Origin: Alopecurus myosuroides
Lineage: Eukaryota; Streptophyta; Magnoliopsida; Poales; Poaceae
Length of the DNA stretch: 64,000 bases
Assembly: GCA_028641055.1 (NCBI GenBank)
Contig: CM054058.1
Coordinates: forward strand, 500,481,919-500,545,918
Direction of reading: 5' to 3'
Positions 1-11,762 of this stretch are shown piece after piece (position 1 is the stretch's first letter; each line of letters starts with the position of its first letter). Below the pieces are notes generated by a model. It did not search any database. It had not been told where the DNA came from and worked only from the letters and a program-made list of their open reading frames with translations. Position numbers and translations under genes: made by a program.

Positions 1-1287
1 TCGCCGCGGGCACCGTAGACCCAGCCGCACCGCCAGTCACCTGTAGCGTCGCATGCGCACCACCATTCGCCTTCTTCTTCTTCTTTCGCTTTTATCCTAG
101 AACCGGCACCGCAACCACCGGTTGAGCCAAGCCGAAAGCGAACCCCGGGGATCCAGGCTGATGCCCACCATCGCTTGTCGGCATCCCCATCCCGGGAGGG
201 ACAGGGGCGAACGTTGGCGGGCTAATCCCTGGAGCGAGGACGGGAACCGTACCCGGCGGCACCCCACCGTGTACCGCCGCGTAGCCCGCAGCAGTACCGA
301 ACAGCCCCGCCCCGATCGTCGCCCCCATCACAGGGTAGCCGGGGGCGAACGTAGGAGGCCCAGCGCCCGACCCGAAGATGGCGCCACGTCCACGTCCCGC
401 AGCAGCAGAGTCCACCACCGGGAGGTCTAGGCGCTGCCATGGCCACTTCGGCGAAGGACCGCGCCAGTGGCGGCGGGGTAGGCAGGCCCGAGACGGTTGG
501 CGTCAGAGACGGAGAAGACTCGGGGGATGGCGAACTCGAAGAACGGCGAGGCGGCGTCGATCGTCCAGCAGCGATCGTGGAGGGAGGCGGCGGCTGCGTC
601 GTACGTGAAAAACCTACGTGATCCCAAACACCACGTAGTAGATCACTTAGGTGGCCCCACCTCCGCTCCGCGTTCTGTGCCAGGGCCCCACCCGACAGCT
701 GCGGGGGAGTTTCGGAGTCGGATCCGAGCGTAGCACTCGGATCAACGACGTTCAAATCAGCGTCCCCGCTGCCGGCGGCGACACCCCGGCCTTCCTCCGC
801 GCGGAACTCAATGGGGAAGAAATCCCCTAGGCATGCGGGCGGCGTGATCCGAAGGCGGGGAAGAGGACCACGCCACCCGAGTTTCACCGGCGCCGCTGGG
901 AGAGCAATCCCCGGCGACGACCCCGCATCCGAGCCGGCCTTCGGCCTCGACGAAACTGGTGTTGTCTCCTCCTCTGCGAACCTGAAAGAAGAAGAAACCT
1001 TACCGCATCGCGTCATGGTGTCGCTCGCCTTCTCCCAAAACCGAGTCTCCTTCGTCGGGTATCCGATCTCATCCCAAAACTCCCGCGCAATCGCCTCGTC
1101 GGACTTCACCGGCCGCCGGACATCATCCCGGCTGAGCTCGCGACTCTCCGCCAAGACTTCCTCACCGCACGCGCGCGCCATGTCCTCGGCGACCGCTAGG
1201 GCGTGCAGGGCCTCGAAGCGGGATCCCGTAGGGGCCACGATGTCGCCTCCAAGACACCCGGCGCTAGGGTTAGCCTCCGCCCCCTCG
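1..1287 (-). pseudogene. Retroelement-like coding debris (ORF1/gag-like), truncated
   Basis: Read on the minus strand, an open frame from about 1280 down to about 420 starts with a segment containing APTGSRFEAL. It continues through acidic and Pro/Ser-rich stretches to a SFAEVAM motif. A different frame (418-92) then gives a Gly/Pro-rich stretch (GRGRGAIFGS, repeated SPPTFAP), so there is at least one frameshift near 420. Low-complexity P/G tails after such a segment are common in ORF1 or gag-like proteins of grass retroelements. I do not recognise the exact family. No intact zinc knuckle is visible and the sequence runs off the left edge. It stops exactly where LTR homology begins at 1288, so the junction is probably a deletion or a nested insertion edge. 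A host gene fragment is the alternative. Confidence 0.4.
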
Positions 1288-4200
1288 CTGCAGGTGATCG
1301 ACGATCAGTAGCTGCCCTTCCCCCCCTTAAAAGCTCTCGACCACGAACCTCAGTGCTTGCCCTGAAACCTAAGCCTATCCCCTACCCTCATCCCCCCGCC
1401 GCGGCGCCTCCCTGTTTCTCTGCACCACCTTCCCCTCTGCATCTTCTTTCTGAACCCAGTCCACCTCCACCGCCGCCGTCAAACCTCGCCTCCCGTCGTC
1501 GCCCTGGCCACCTCCGGGGCCAACCGTGGCCGGGAATGGAACCACGAGGGCCAGGCCTCCCTCCTCGTCGCCTCCACCGGGCCGGAGAGGCCCTCAGAGC
1601 CTCCCTCCCGCGCCACCGAACGCCGCTGTCGCCTTCCTCCCCGTCGACAGCAGGCACGCGTCATCGACGACCACCGAGGTGAGCAGCGCCCACCTCCCTC
1701 CTTCCCTCCTTCCATCTCCCACTCACGGTGGCCACCGCGCACTGCAAGCACGCCCAAATCCCGAGCGCCTCACCCCGTTGAGCCCCGCCGATGATCTGTC
1801 GGCGATCGATCGTTTCTGGGGTTCCGTCAGGTTCAGAGTTCCTGTCGAACAAAAATTCAGTAAACGCGTTGCCGATTCCTCTTATTCAGACAGTTACCCC
1901 TTCAATCACAACAGCGACTGCACCGTATTGGTACTGCTCCACGGCGCGCGAGCCACAGCACCCGGGTTCGAAACCCCTTGGCCGCAGCGGAAGCCACCTT
2001 TTTTGTGAAATAATTCGCGCGCAGCCAGGCCCCACCCGTCATACTCCCTGATGCCACGTCAGCTGCACACCCACGCGCAGTCAGCGCCACCCTGGCGTGG
2101 CCCCACTGGTCAGCCAGTGTGGGTAGCCCAGCCGCTGTGCAAAGGGTTTAATCCCCTATTTTCTTTTTCCAGAAATGATTAATAACCCTCAAAATTCAAC
2201 TGGCTATAATTTCTAATTCATAAATCCAAATACTACAAAATTTATATGTATCCCACTCCAAATTTCCTGTACTTTTCAAATATGCCATTTGTTTTCTGTT
2301 TTGAATTTTCAAAATGCAATTCAAATTTGAATTCAAATAATTCAATTGTAATTTGCAACAATTCATAAATAATTCATACTAATTCCAAATAAGGCAAATA
2401 AAATATGTTTTCTATACCATTTTGAATAACCTTTTCAAATATAAATTTTGTTTCATGGTTTGAATAATTTAAATTGCCTAAATAATTTAATACTTGTTTA
2501 ATTCATTTAAATTTGATAAAATCATAACTTGCTCAAAATAAAATAATTTTGAACATGCAAAATATGTTTTCAAACCATCAAAGTGTGAACTTTTCAAATG
2601 TGAGTTTGAAATTATGTTTTGAACAAATAAAACTTCAATTAAATTCAAACTTGTTTCAAATCCATTTAAAACTTGTTTAATATTGTTTAATTCATAATAA
2701 ATTAATCCTAATTCCTTTTTCAATAATTGAAACATGTAATCCAACTAAAATTTGATGTTCTCTTCAAATACAAATTTTGTTAATTGTTTTGAACACTTTA
2801 ACTTGATGAAAACAACAATTGCTGGTGTGACATGTTTAAGTAACCAAACTTTCCACACTTAACCAATAATTTCCAAACTTGTTAAACCTTATTTCAATTG
2901 GTTCTATTGTTGTTATTTTGTTGTTTTCCTCATCCATGCATCATGCTAATCCACCTTCACCTGTTGATTAGTTGGAAAACAATTGTTTCACCCATAATTC
3001 ATGGGCTTTTCATATGCAACTCAAATTGCATATGGGTCCATTTAAATCTGTTTATCTTGTCAACTAGTTTACCTTGATGCATCTTTAAACCTGTCATGCA
3101 TCCATATCTTGATTATGCTGGATCTTTTGCCGTAGTAGTAATTGTTGCATCCGGTGTTTGTTCGAGGTTCGTTGCTTCTTCCCGGATAGGACGTTGAGAT
3201 GATGTGAGCAACGACAAGTTCTGCTACCTTGCGGGATCTCAGGCAAGTATACTCACTTGCTGCCAACTGGCTGCCTTTCATCACTTGTTACCGATACTTT
3301 CCGTTGTTCTTTTCTGCTAGCCTTAGTAGTAGTTGTTTCTGTTACGAACCTATCACATGAATCCTTTAACCCTGATATTGCCTCACCTCCACACCTATAA
3401 CCATTGCTTGTGCCCGTGTCTTACTAGCATGCTTAGGTTGTTTTGCTCGAGTCTGTTACCCGTTACTTTCTATCATTACTTCATTATGTTCTGGGGGCTC
3501 GATGTTTAATCAATCAATCATGCTAATGTTACTATTAATAATAATTTGATGATAAGGCACCGGCAGGAGGCCCTTTGTGGTTTTGAGGCCTGCTAGTGTC
3601 GACCCTAATAGGAAAAGGGTCTTGTCTACTCATCCATGATGAGCGCACTACCCGCATGTGGGAAGCGAGTATGGGCGCCCCCCTCAATTTGACTCGATTC
3701 GCATCTCGTCCAAATCGCCTCATTTAGTTCGGGTTTTCCATTTGCTGCATGCATGATCTTGCGAGCCCTTGGATCCCGGGTGGAACTTTCATAGTCGGCA
3801 TATAGGAGGACACGGTCTTAGAGTGCTATGAGGGTCCATTTTCTTCTGGGCTCGATTAGCCGTGCGCCCAAGGTGCTTTGGTCTTGATGCGAAGAAGAGT
3901 TGAGTTGTGTAGAGTACCTCGCTTGGTGGGTTGATCCCCCGTCTGGCGGGTTATTCTTGCGTGTACGGCTAAATTGGTGCAACCCTGCAGGGATAATCTT
4001 CTCGAGAAGCCGTGTTTTCCGCGGTTATGGATTACTTGGTGAAAGTACTGGCTAACAAGTACTCAGGACAACTTAAACTTAATGATTAACAATCTTACAC
4101 CCAATGATTAACAACTTGACTAGTAATAGGCTTATTGACACAATAATCTGAACCATCATTAATCCAACTGTGTGAGTTATCCTCGGATTGCTTCTTCGGA

Positions 4201-4836
4201 TAAGGGGCGAGATCCAGGATGGGTTTGTTTGAAGTTATCTTTCAGTTGGTTACAATACTCGATCTTATCTTCTTTCTGTTAGCCGGAAGTTGTAGTATCT
4301 CTCTGTAGTTAGTTAGTGCAGCATGCTGTCGCTTATTTGCAATAATCCCTTCCTTTCCGTTGATCCTAAAGTATTTGTATCTTGTGATGACTGGCTACGC
4401 CGGTATCTTGTGAGTATGGGTTTTATCCCCCTTGCCAGTACTTAACCGTACTGACCCACGAATCTTTTTCGTGGCTGCATATTCAATATTGCAGTCAACA
4501 GGTTTGAAGTCTGACGACGTTAGTTTTGGAATCCCTCCGGCTTGGCCTGGGCAGGGATTGGACGCTCTCGGTTATCTTCAGGACTCTTAGTCCAATTTGT
4601 ATCTTGTCCGTAGACGGACGATATGTTGTTTCTTCCGCTGTTATTTGGATCTTTGTATTGTATCAGTTGTATCCCTGGCTCGTTTGAGTCATCTTGTAAC
4701 TATCTGTTTCTGTTGTAATTGTGGAATATTCGTGAACTGTTGTAATGTTATCATAAGTGGCAACCTGGAATCGGTTATTATGCGGATTGGGCGAGAATGC
4801 TGAAATCTGCATAGTGCCCGATCTCGGGGCGTCACA
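1288..4836 (+). repeat. 5' LTR of Tekay-like element, missing its first ~727 bp
   Basis: This matches 6065-9613 base for base apart from scattered substitutions. Compared with the full 3' LTR (5338-9613), the leading part equivalent to 5338-6064 is absent, and homology starts at CTGCAGGTGATCG (1288). Inside are a GC-rich block (about 1340-2130), an AT-rich block (about 2150-2950) and a mixed block to the end. Open frames inside it (for example 1526-2008) recur in the 3' LTR only because LTRs are copies of each other. I see no evidence that they code. Confidence 0.85.
1964..1977 (+). promoter_or_regulatory. tRNA B-box-like motif in the LTR (possible tRNA-derived segment)
   Basis: The sequence GGGTTCGAAACCCC fits the Pol III B-box consensus GWTCRANNC. 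It lies in a stretch resembling the 3' half of a tRNA (…GCGCGAGCCACAGCACCC before it, TTGGCCGCAG after it). Only three of five T-stem pairs form, and no convincing acceptor stem or A box is seen. It is therefore at best a degenerate tRNA or SINE-derived piece. The 3' LTR carries the same motif at 6741-6754. Confidence 0.35.
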
Positions 4837-5337
4837 AAATGGTATCAGAGCCTTGGTTCCGATTCCCGGTATTGTTTCGATACGAATGGTTATCGAAGCA
4901 ACGGGTCCGCAAAGCCTGTAGGATAACCTCGCTAACGGTCGTTGTTTCTAGAGTGTCAAAAACTATTTCTGCTAAACTATTTTGGGAAAACATCTCAATA
5001 GGATTCTTGTTTTTCTCCTTACCCCTATTCTATTTCCCCTCCCATCTCATTTGTTTTGGAGTCTCCCCCCTTGTCTATCTTTCAAAGTGTTAGAATCCTA
5101 CGTGATTGGACGTTTTCTGAGCCCTTAACCTAATAGGTTCGATCATCGGAAGATTCCTGGTGGAAGAACATCGTCGTCACTCCGAGCAAGAATCCCTTGT
5201 TAGTGGTGTCGAGAATCCCTTGTTAGTGGTGTCGAGGAGATCAACTAGAAGCCTGAAGAATCGATAGTTGAACTTCTTTCCCCTCCCGGGTTAGCAGGTG
5301 GATTGCGAGGGCGCAATCCCTTGTTAGTGGTGTCGTC
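4837..5337 (+). mobile_element. Residual internal region of Tekay-like element with a repeated 21-mer
   Basis: This stretch is 501 bp with no gag or pol coding. After the primer site it holds AT-rich leader-like sequence. A 21-bp unit (AATCCCTTGTTAGTGGTGTCG) occurs at 5191-5211, 5214-5234 and 5315-5335, the last copy ending two bases before the 3' LTR. A clean polypurine tract is not present at the LTR edge. The sequence GAGGGCGCAATCCC may be the decayed remnant of the usual 3' end of the coding region plus polypurine tract. Confidence 0.7.
4840..4852 (+). other. Primer binding site, tRNA-Met type
   Basis: TGGTATCAGAGCC begins three bases after the 5' LTR end (CGTCACA at 4836). This is complementary to the 3' end of plant initiator tRNA-Met, the usual primer for Tekay-type chromoviruses. 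Confidence 0.85.
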
Positions 5338-8300
5338 TGTAACACCTGGGGTGTTACCTTTGGTAGAAAGTGTTTGTTTCCTTTTTTGCTTGCATCATAT
5401 GCATCCCATTGCATTGCACCATGTTTGCATCACAACTGAAAATTCAAAACAATTTAAACTTTCACACATGTCTAAAAAATTTCAATTGAAAGTTGCAACT
5501 CAAATTGTTTTCAACAAGTTTGAAGTTGATTTATTCAAATGGCTTGTTAATAAAAAATTTCCCTTTTGTTGAAAACCCTAGTGGTAATTTCAAAATTCAA
5601 ATCAATCAATCCTATTTGGCATAGTTCAAATGGGATTTTAAAAGTTAAAATCTTGCAAACAAATTAACTTTAATAATGTTTGCATAATTGCTTGAACCTA
5701 TCAAATAAAATTTGTTTATTTCCAAAACTTCCAAACCAAACCCTACTTGAAAAATCACCTAACTATTGAATATCAGATTCATAATTTCAAATTGTTGAAA
5801 AGAAGTAACAAACCTTGTTATTTGCTGTTTTGCTAGTCAATAAGAATAGTTCATAAAAGATTAAAAACCCTAACCCTTTTCTATTCACCTCTCTCTTTCT
5901 TTTCATTACAAAAAAAAAGAAGAAGAGAAAAGAAAAAAAAAAGAAGGGTGAGCTGTGGGGAGGCAGGCCAAGTGGCCCACCTACCACCCACAGCCCCAAC
6001 TCCCCAAGGCCCAGCTATCCTTTCTTCTTCGTACGGCATGCATCGGAGAGGAAAACGTCGGCCACTGCAGGTGATCGACGATCAGTAGCTGCCCTTCCCC
6101 CCCTTAAAAGCTCTCGACCACGAACCTCAGTGCTTGCCCTAAAACCTAAGCCTATCCCCTACCCTCATCCCCCCGTCGCGGCGCCTCCCTGTTTCTCTGC
6201 ACCACCTTCCCCTCTGCATCTTCTTTCTGAACCCAGTCCACCTCCACCGCCGCCGTCAAACCTCGCCTCCCGCCGTCGCCCTGGCCACCTCCGGGGCCAA
6301 CCGTGGCCGGGAATGGAACCACGAGGGCCCGGCCTCCCTCCTCGTCGCCTCCACCGGGCCGGAGAGGCCCTCGGAGCCTCCCTCCCGCGCCACCGAACGC
6401 CGCCGTCGTCTTCCTCCCCGTCGACAGCAGGCACGCGTCATCGACGACCACCGAGGTGAGCAGCGCCCACCTCCCTCCTTCCCTCCTTCCATCTCCCACT
6501 CACGGTGGCCACCGCGCACTGCAAGCACGCCCACATCCCGAGCGCCTCACCCCGTTGAGCCCCGCCGATGATCTGCCGGCGATCGATCGTTTCTGGGGTT
6601 CCGTCAGGTTCAGAGTTCCTGTCGAACAAAAATTCAGTAAACGCGTTGCCGATTCCTCTTATTCAGACAGTTACCCCTTCAATCACAACAGCGACTGCAC
6701 CGTATTGGTACTGCTCCACGGCGCGCGAGCCACAGCACCCGGGTTCGAAACCCCTTGGCCGCAGCGGAAGCCACCTTTTTTGTGAAATAATTCGCGCGCA
6801 GCCAGGCCCCACCTGTCATACTCCCTGATGCCCCATCAGCTGCACACCCACGCGCAGTCAGCGCCACCCTGGCGTGGCCCCACTGGTCAGCCAGTGTGGG
6901 TAGCCCAGCCGCTGTGCAAAGGGTTTAATCCCCTATTTTCTTTTTCCAGAAATGATTAATAACCCTCAAAATTCAACTGGCTATAATTTCTAATTCATAA
7001 ATCCAAATACTACAAAATTTATATGTATCCCACTCCAAATTTCCTGTAATTTTCAAATATGCCATTTGTTTTCTGTTTTGAATTTTTAAAATGCAATTCA
7101 AATTTGAATTCAAATAATTCAATTGTAATTTGCAACAATTCATAAATAATTCATACTAATTCCAAATAAGGCAAATAAAATATGTTTTGTATACCATTTT
7201 GAATAACCTTTTCAAATATAAATTTTGTTTCATGGTTTGAATAATTTAAATTGCCTAAATAATTTAATACTTGTTTAATTCATTTAAATTTGATAAAATC
7301 ATAACTTGCTCAAAATAAAATAATTTTGAACATGCAAAATATGTTTTCAAACCATCAAAGTGTGAACTTTTCAAATGTGAGTTTGAAATTATGTTTCGAA
7401 CAAATAAAACTTAAATTAAATTCAAACTTGTTTCAAATCCATTTAAAACTTGTTTAATATTGTTTAATTCATAATAAATTAATCCTAATTCCTTTTTCAA
7501 TAATTGAAACATGTAATCCAACTAAAATTTGATGTTCTCTTCAAATACAAATTTTGTTAATTGTTTTGAACACTTTAACTTGATGAAAACAACAATTGCT
7601 GGTGTGACATGTTTAAGTAACCAAACTTTCCACACTTAACCAATAATTTCTAAACTTGTTAAACCTTATTTCAATTGGTTCTATTGTTGTTATTTTGTTG
7701 TTTTCCTCATCCATGCATCATGCTAATCCACCTTCACCTGTTGATTAGTTGGAAAACAATTGTTTCACCCATAATTCATGGGCTTTTCATATGCAACTCA
7801 AATTGCATATGGGTCCATTTAAATCTGTTTATCTTGTCAACTAGTTTACCTTGATGCATCTTTAAACCTGTCATGCATCCATATCTTGATTATGCTGGAT
7901 CTTTTGCCGTAGTAGTAATTGTTGCATCCGGTGTTTGTTCGAGGTTCGTTGCTTCTTCCCGGATAGGACGTTGAGATGATGTGAGCAACGACAAGTTCTG
8001 CTACCTTGCGGGATCTCAGGCAAGTATACTCACTTGCTGCCAACTGGCTGCCTTTCATCACTTGTTACCGATACTTTTCGTTGTTCTTTTCTGCTAGCCT
8101 TAGTAGTAGTTGTTTCTGTTACGAACCTATCACATGAATCCTTTAACCCTGATATTGCCTCACCTCCACACCTATAACCATTGCTTGTGCCCGTGTCTTA
8201 CTAGCATGCTTAGGTTGTTTTGCTCGAGTCTGTTGCCCGTTACTTTCTATCATTACTTCATTATGTTCTGGGGGCTCGATGTTTAATCAATCAATCATGC

Positions 8301-9613
8301 TAATGTTACTATTAATAATAATTTGATGATAAGGCACCGGCAGGAGGCCCTTTGTGGTTTTGAGGCCTGCTAGTGTCGACCCTAATAGGAAAAGGGTCTT
8401 GTCTACTCATCCATGATGAGCGCACTACCCGCATGTGGGAAGCGAGTATGGGCGCCCCCCTCAATTTGACTCGATTCGCATCTCGTCCAAATCGCCTCAT
8501 TTAGTTCGGGTTTTCCATTTGCTGCATGCATGATCTTGCGAGCCCTTGGATCCCGGGTGGAACTTTTGTAGTCGGCATATAGGAGGACACGGTCTTAGAG
8601 TGCTATGAGGGTCCATTTTCTTCTGGGCTCGATTAGCCGTGCGCCCAAGGTGCTTTGGGCTTGATGCGAAGAAGAGTTGAGTTGTGTAGAGTACCTCGCT
8701 TGGTGGGTTGATCCCCCGTCTGGCGGGTTATTCTTGCGTGTACGGCTAAATTGGTGCAACCCTGCAGGGATAATCTTCTCGAGAAGCCGTGTTTTCCGCG
8801 GTTATGGATTACTTGGTGAAAGTACTGGCTAACAAGTACTCAGGACAACTTAAACTTAATGATTAACAATCTTACACCCAATGATTAACAACTTGACTAG
8901 TAATAGGCTTATTGACACAATAATCTGAACCATCATTAATCCAACTGTGTGAGTTATCCTCGGATTGCTTCTTCGGATAAGGGGCGAGATCCAGGATGGG
9001 TTTGTTTGAAGTTATCTTTCAGTTGGTTACAATACTCGATCTTATCTTCTTTCTGTTAGCCGGAAGTTGTAGTATCTCTCTGTAGTTGGTTAGTGCAGCC
9101 TGCTGTCGCTTATTTGCAATAATCCCTTCCTTTCCGTTGATCCTAAAGTATTTGTATCTTGTGATGACTGGCTACGCCGGTATCTTGTGAGTATGGGTTT
9201 TATCCCCCTTGCCAGTACTTAACCGTACTGACCCACGAATCTTTTTCGTGGCTGCATATTCAATATTGCAGTCAACAGGTTTGAAGTCTGACGACGTTAG
9301 TTTGGGAATCCCTCCGGCTTGGCCTGGGCAGGGATTGGACGCTCTCGGTTATCTTTAGGACTCTTAGTCCAATTTGTATCTTGTCCGTAGACGGACGATA
9401 TGTTGTTTCTTCCGCTGTTATTTGGATATTTGTATTGTATCAGTTGTATCCCTGGCTCGTTTGAGTCATCTTGTAACTATCTGTTTCTGTTGTAATTGTG
9501 GAATATTCGTGAACTGTTGTAATGTTATCATAAGTGGCAACCTGGAATCGGTTATTATGCGGATTGGGCGAGAATGCTGAAATCTGCATAGTGCCCGATC
9601 TCGGGGCGTCACA
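5338..9613 (+). repeat. 3' LTR of Tekay-like element (complete, 4276 bp)
   Basis: It starts TGTAACACC, where the first bases form an inverted pair with GGTGTTAC, and it ends GCGTCACA. The stretch 5338-6064 has no counterpart in the truncated 5' LTR. It contains poly-purine and pyrimidine runs (about 5885-5945), then the shared GC-rich, AT-rich and mixed blocks. It is followed directly by the ~176-bp repeat (TGTTTCCCCTAG). Confidence 0.85.
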
Positions 9614-9995
9614 TGTTTCCCCTAGAAATGCTAGTTTCAACACCTAACTTATTTGGGATTGACCCTCTACGACACACCCAAGACTCCAGACCTAGGTATA
9701 TGTTGGATTTCAATGCCATGGTGCCCCACTATGCCAAATCTTGGCCCATTCCGACATGGTTTGATCATTTGATGCCCAAGTTTTGCCTGTTTCCCCTAGT
9801 TAGAAACCCTAGTTTCGACACCTAAATCTCCTACGGGTGACCCTATAGAACACACCCAACATCTCAAACCCAGTGCTATGTTGGTTTGCAATGCCATTGT
9901 GTTCCACTGTGCTAAATCTTGGCCCATTATAACATGGTTTGATCATTTGATTTCCAAGTTTGACATGTTTCCCCAAGAAACCCTTGTATCGAGAT
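9614..9995. repeat. ~176-bp tandem repeat, array 1
   Basis: About two monomers are seen. The landmark CTAGTTTC(A/G)ACACCTAA recurs at 9631 and 9809, and a degenerate copy lies near 9983 (spacings 178 and 174). Each unit also carries a phrase like GACCCTATAGAACACACCC and GGCCCATT(C/A)(C/T)AACATGG. The same monomer occurs at 17330-17664 and 31981-32505. It lies just inside CACTA termini, so it is probably a subterminal or internal repeat of that transposon family and not a free satellite. Confidence 0.75.
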
Positions 9996-10328
9996 GTTAC
10001 TTAGCAAAGTCAGATACATGATGAAATAGATGATAGTGATGTCATATTTGGATTCCTCTCCTTTTTTTCATCGATTTATACATATTGTTTGTCGAATTCC
10101 GATTTACGGATTTGTAGATATGAATTATTCAATATAAAATGGAGTAAGGCAAAAAAAAAATCATTTTATTGTTAATTTAATTCAAAACTATTATTACTTA
10201 TTCATTTTTGTTTACTTAAATAATTGTTTGGATTCAAAAAATACATATGTGTGACGTCATGGTCCAAGAGTAAATAAGATTGTAGTATGAGTTATTTATA
10301 AGAAGCTCATAAGGAAGGATCTAAAAAG

Positions 10329-10370
10329 TTAAGCGGGGCTGGAGTAGTTTAAGGATGGGTGATCGATCAA
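10329..10370 (+). other. 5S rRNA-like fragment inside the CACTA end
   Basis: AAGTTAAGCG followed by GGAGTAGTTTAAGGATGGGTGA closely resembles the 3' half of plant 5S rRNA (AAGTTAAGCG…GAGTAGTACTAGGATGGGTGACC), which includes part of the internal promoter. The 5' half and the 3' terminus are not recognisable, so this is not a functional 5S gene. It may be a relic of a 5S-derived SINE or a captured fragment. Confidence 0.5.
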
Positions 10371-10689
10371 AAAGAGAGTGATTTAAATTGAAATTAAGAA
10401 TGCTTAGATATAAATGTTTGGAGATAAGGCAAATATGTCTCAAGTGCGATTAACCCGGTTAAATAATACAAATATTCTTAAATTTATAATACAAATTGAT
10501 TTTTAAAATAATCTGGCCTAAGACTAGACCGACGGCTTTCCTGTCGGCGCCGTCGGTACGCCGACGGCTTTTCCTTATACCGACGGAACCGAAGGCTATG
10601 CCTACGTCGTGGTATGCCGCCGGCTACCGGGCTATATCGACGGCTTCTAGCCATCGGCCTAGCCCGACATTCCTGTAGTGTGTACCACA

Positions 10690-11290
10690 TATAAGACAAG
10701 TGCAACTGAAATCAGCATTTAGCCCGACACACCGAGTAAGTACTGAAAAACAATCGGTAAACAAAAAATAGTCAGCATATATAAAAAATACACTCCGCAA
10801 ACTAATAACACTTGGCTTATACAAGAAAAACACTCGGCAAATCGGGATACTAGACATACTTACACGACACATGACCACAGTGTCCGCACTTAGCAGTTCC
10901 CTAACGGCGCCATTAGGCCGAGTGCGAAGCGACGTACATTCTCCTTATGTGGTTTTAATTTTTTTCTTTTATTTTTTGAAATAGGTTTGAAAATTTTGTC
11001 CCGCCGGCACAGAATTATTTTTGTGTAAAACGTAATTTGCGGAGTGTATAACTAGTACATTTGGCGTAAAGGTTCTATTTACCGAGTGTATTCCATAATA
11101 TTTGGCATACTGTGTTCCGAAAATTACTACCAATATTCTTTTTCTGCCACATCGAAATATTTTGCGGGAAAATTTAATTTGGCGAGTGTACTACTAATCT
11201 CCTCTCCCTATAGGTCTATTTGCCGAGTGTATTTACTATACACTGGGCATATTGCCCTTTTTTATGATGTTTTATTAAAAAATTAATTTA
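10690..11290. mobile_element. Degenerate CACTA-type subterminal repeats (TTTGCCGAGTGT family)
   Basis: The motif TTTGCCGAGTGT and its complement ACACTCGGCAAA recur in exact and decayed form on both strands (for example near 10720, 10790, 10830, 11045, 11085, 11220). This motif dominates the ends of a well-known grass CACTA group. No clean terminus was found, so the limits are approximate. Nothing coding is visible. Confidence 0.5.
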
Positions 11291-11429
11291 GTCGATGTAC
11301 TTATACAACTTCTTTGATAATATTATAATCTCTACTACTAGTTGTGGTGAAATTCATGACGATGGAGGCACACCACACATCGCACCCCTTTCAGTATCGG
11401 TTAAATGGTTTGGCGACGCAGGTGCCCTC

Positions 11430-11615
11430 GATTACGGTTTCGCCCGAATCCGGGTGTCGGAGCGTTAAAATTCCTGCAAATCTTGAAAGGTGTCCTAATA
11501 TGTGTAGATAAAAGTGGTGGAACACTTTAAGAGTCAATCTCCAACTTCCAAGTGTCACCCTCTTAACAGACATCACTTATGTTGCATGTATGTTCTCCAA
11601 TTATAGGGCCAAACT
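11430..11615 (+). repeat. Dispersed repeat, copy 1
   Basis: This shares a recognisable block with 33150-33330. Both contain CTAATATGTG, then AAAGTGGTGGAACAC, then a phrase like CCACCCTCTTAACAGACATC and a TGTTGCA/CGTTGCA tail, in the same order and orientation. It is noncoding and of unknown family. Confidence 0.55.
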
Positions 11616-11762
11616 CCCATGTCAAGACCTAACTGTATATAGTGTATTTATGTAGGGCCTAACTGTAATTGTGCCTAAACCCTAATTGTCCTGAGTGCAT
11701 ATATAAACACAGCAACCCCACGGCTTTTACCGTGCGAGGCTTCCCCCCAATACTGTTCTACA

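Larger units (their letters stand above)
1288..9613 (+). mobile_element. LTR retrotransposon derivative, Tekay/Del-type Gypsy, coding region lost
   Basis: Two direct repeats at a constant offset of 4777 bp (1288-4836 and 6065-9613) flank a very short interior. The full 3' LTR starts TGTAACACC at 5338 and ends GCGTCACA at 9613. A tRNA-Met-type primer site (TGGTATCAGAGCC) follows the 5' LTR at 4840. Very long LTRs beginning TGTAACACC with a Met primer are typical of the Tekay/Del chromovirus lineage. The interior (4837-5337) has no gag, pol or integrase, so the copy depended on proteins from another element. The two LTR copies differ by scattered substitutions and show no net indel over 3.5 kb, which suggests fairly recent insertion. 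The right flank enters the ~176-bp repeat. The left target-site duplication is lost because the 5' LTR is truncated. Confidence 0.85.
9614..10680. mobile_element. CACTA transposon, right-end fragment
   Basis: The fragment ends …CATTCCTGTAGTG at 10680, the reverse complement of a CACTA terminus (CACTACAGGAATG). The last ~150 bp (10528-10680) carries repeated CGACGGCTT / GCCGTCGG motifs in both orientations. Such subterminal repeats are typical of En/Spm-type elements, where transposase binds. Inward of these lies AT-rich noncoding DNA and then the ~176-bp repeat. The body of the element is replaced by the Tekay-like insertion. A closely matching left end lies at 16957. Confidence 0.75.

Noticed and set aside
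1526..2008. 160-codon frame conserved in both Tekay LTRs (also 6303-6785)
   Set aside because: Conservation follows from LTR identity. Composition is low-complexity Pro/Arg/Ser and no domain is recognisable.
5191..5335. Three 21-bp repeats as a CRISPR-like array
   Set aside because: Only three copies, with irregular spacing (2 and 80 bp), in a plant retrotransposon.
10329..10370. Functional 5S rRNA gene
   Set aside because: Only the 3' half matches. The 5' half, the termini and a T-run terminator in the right place are absent.
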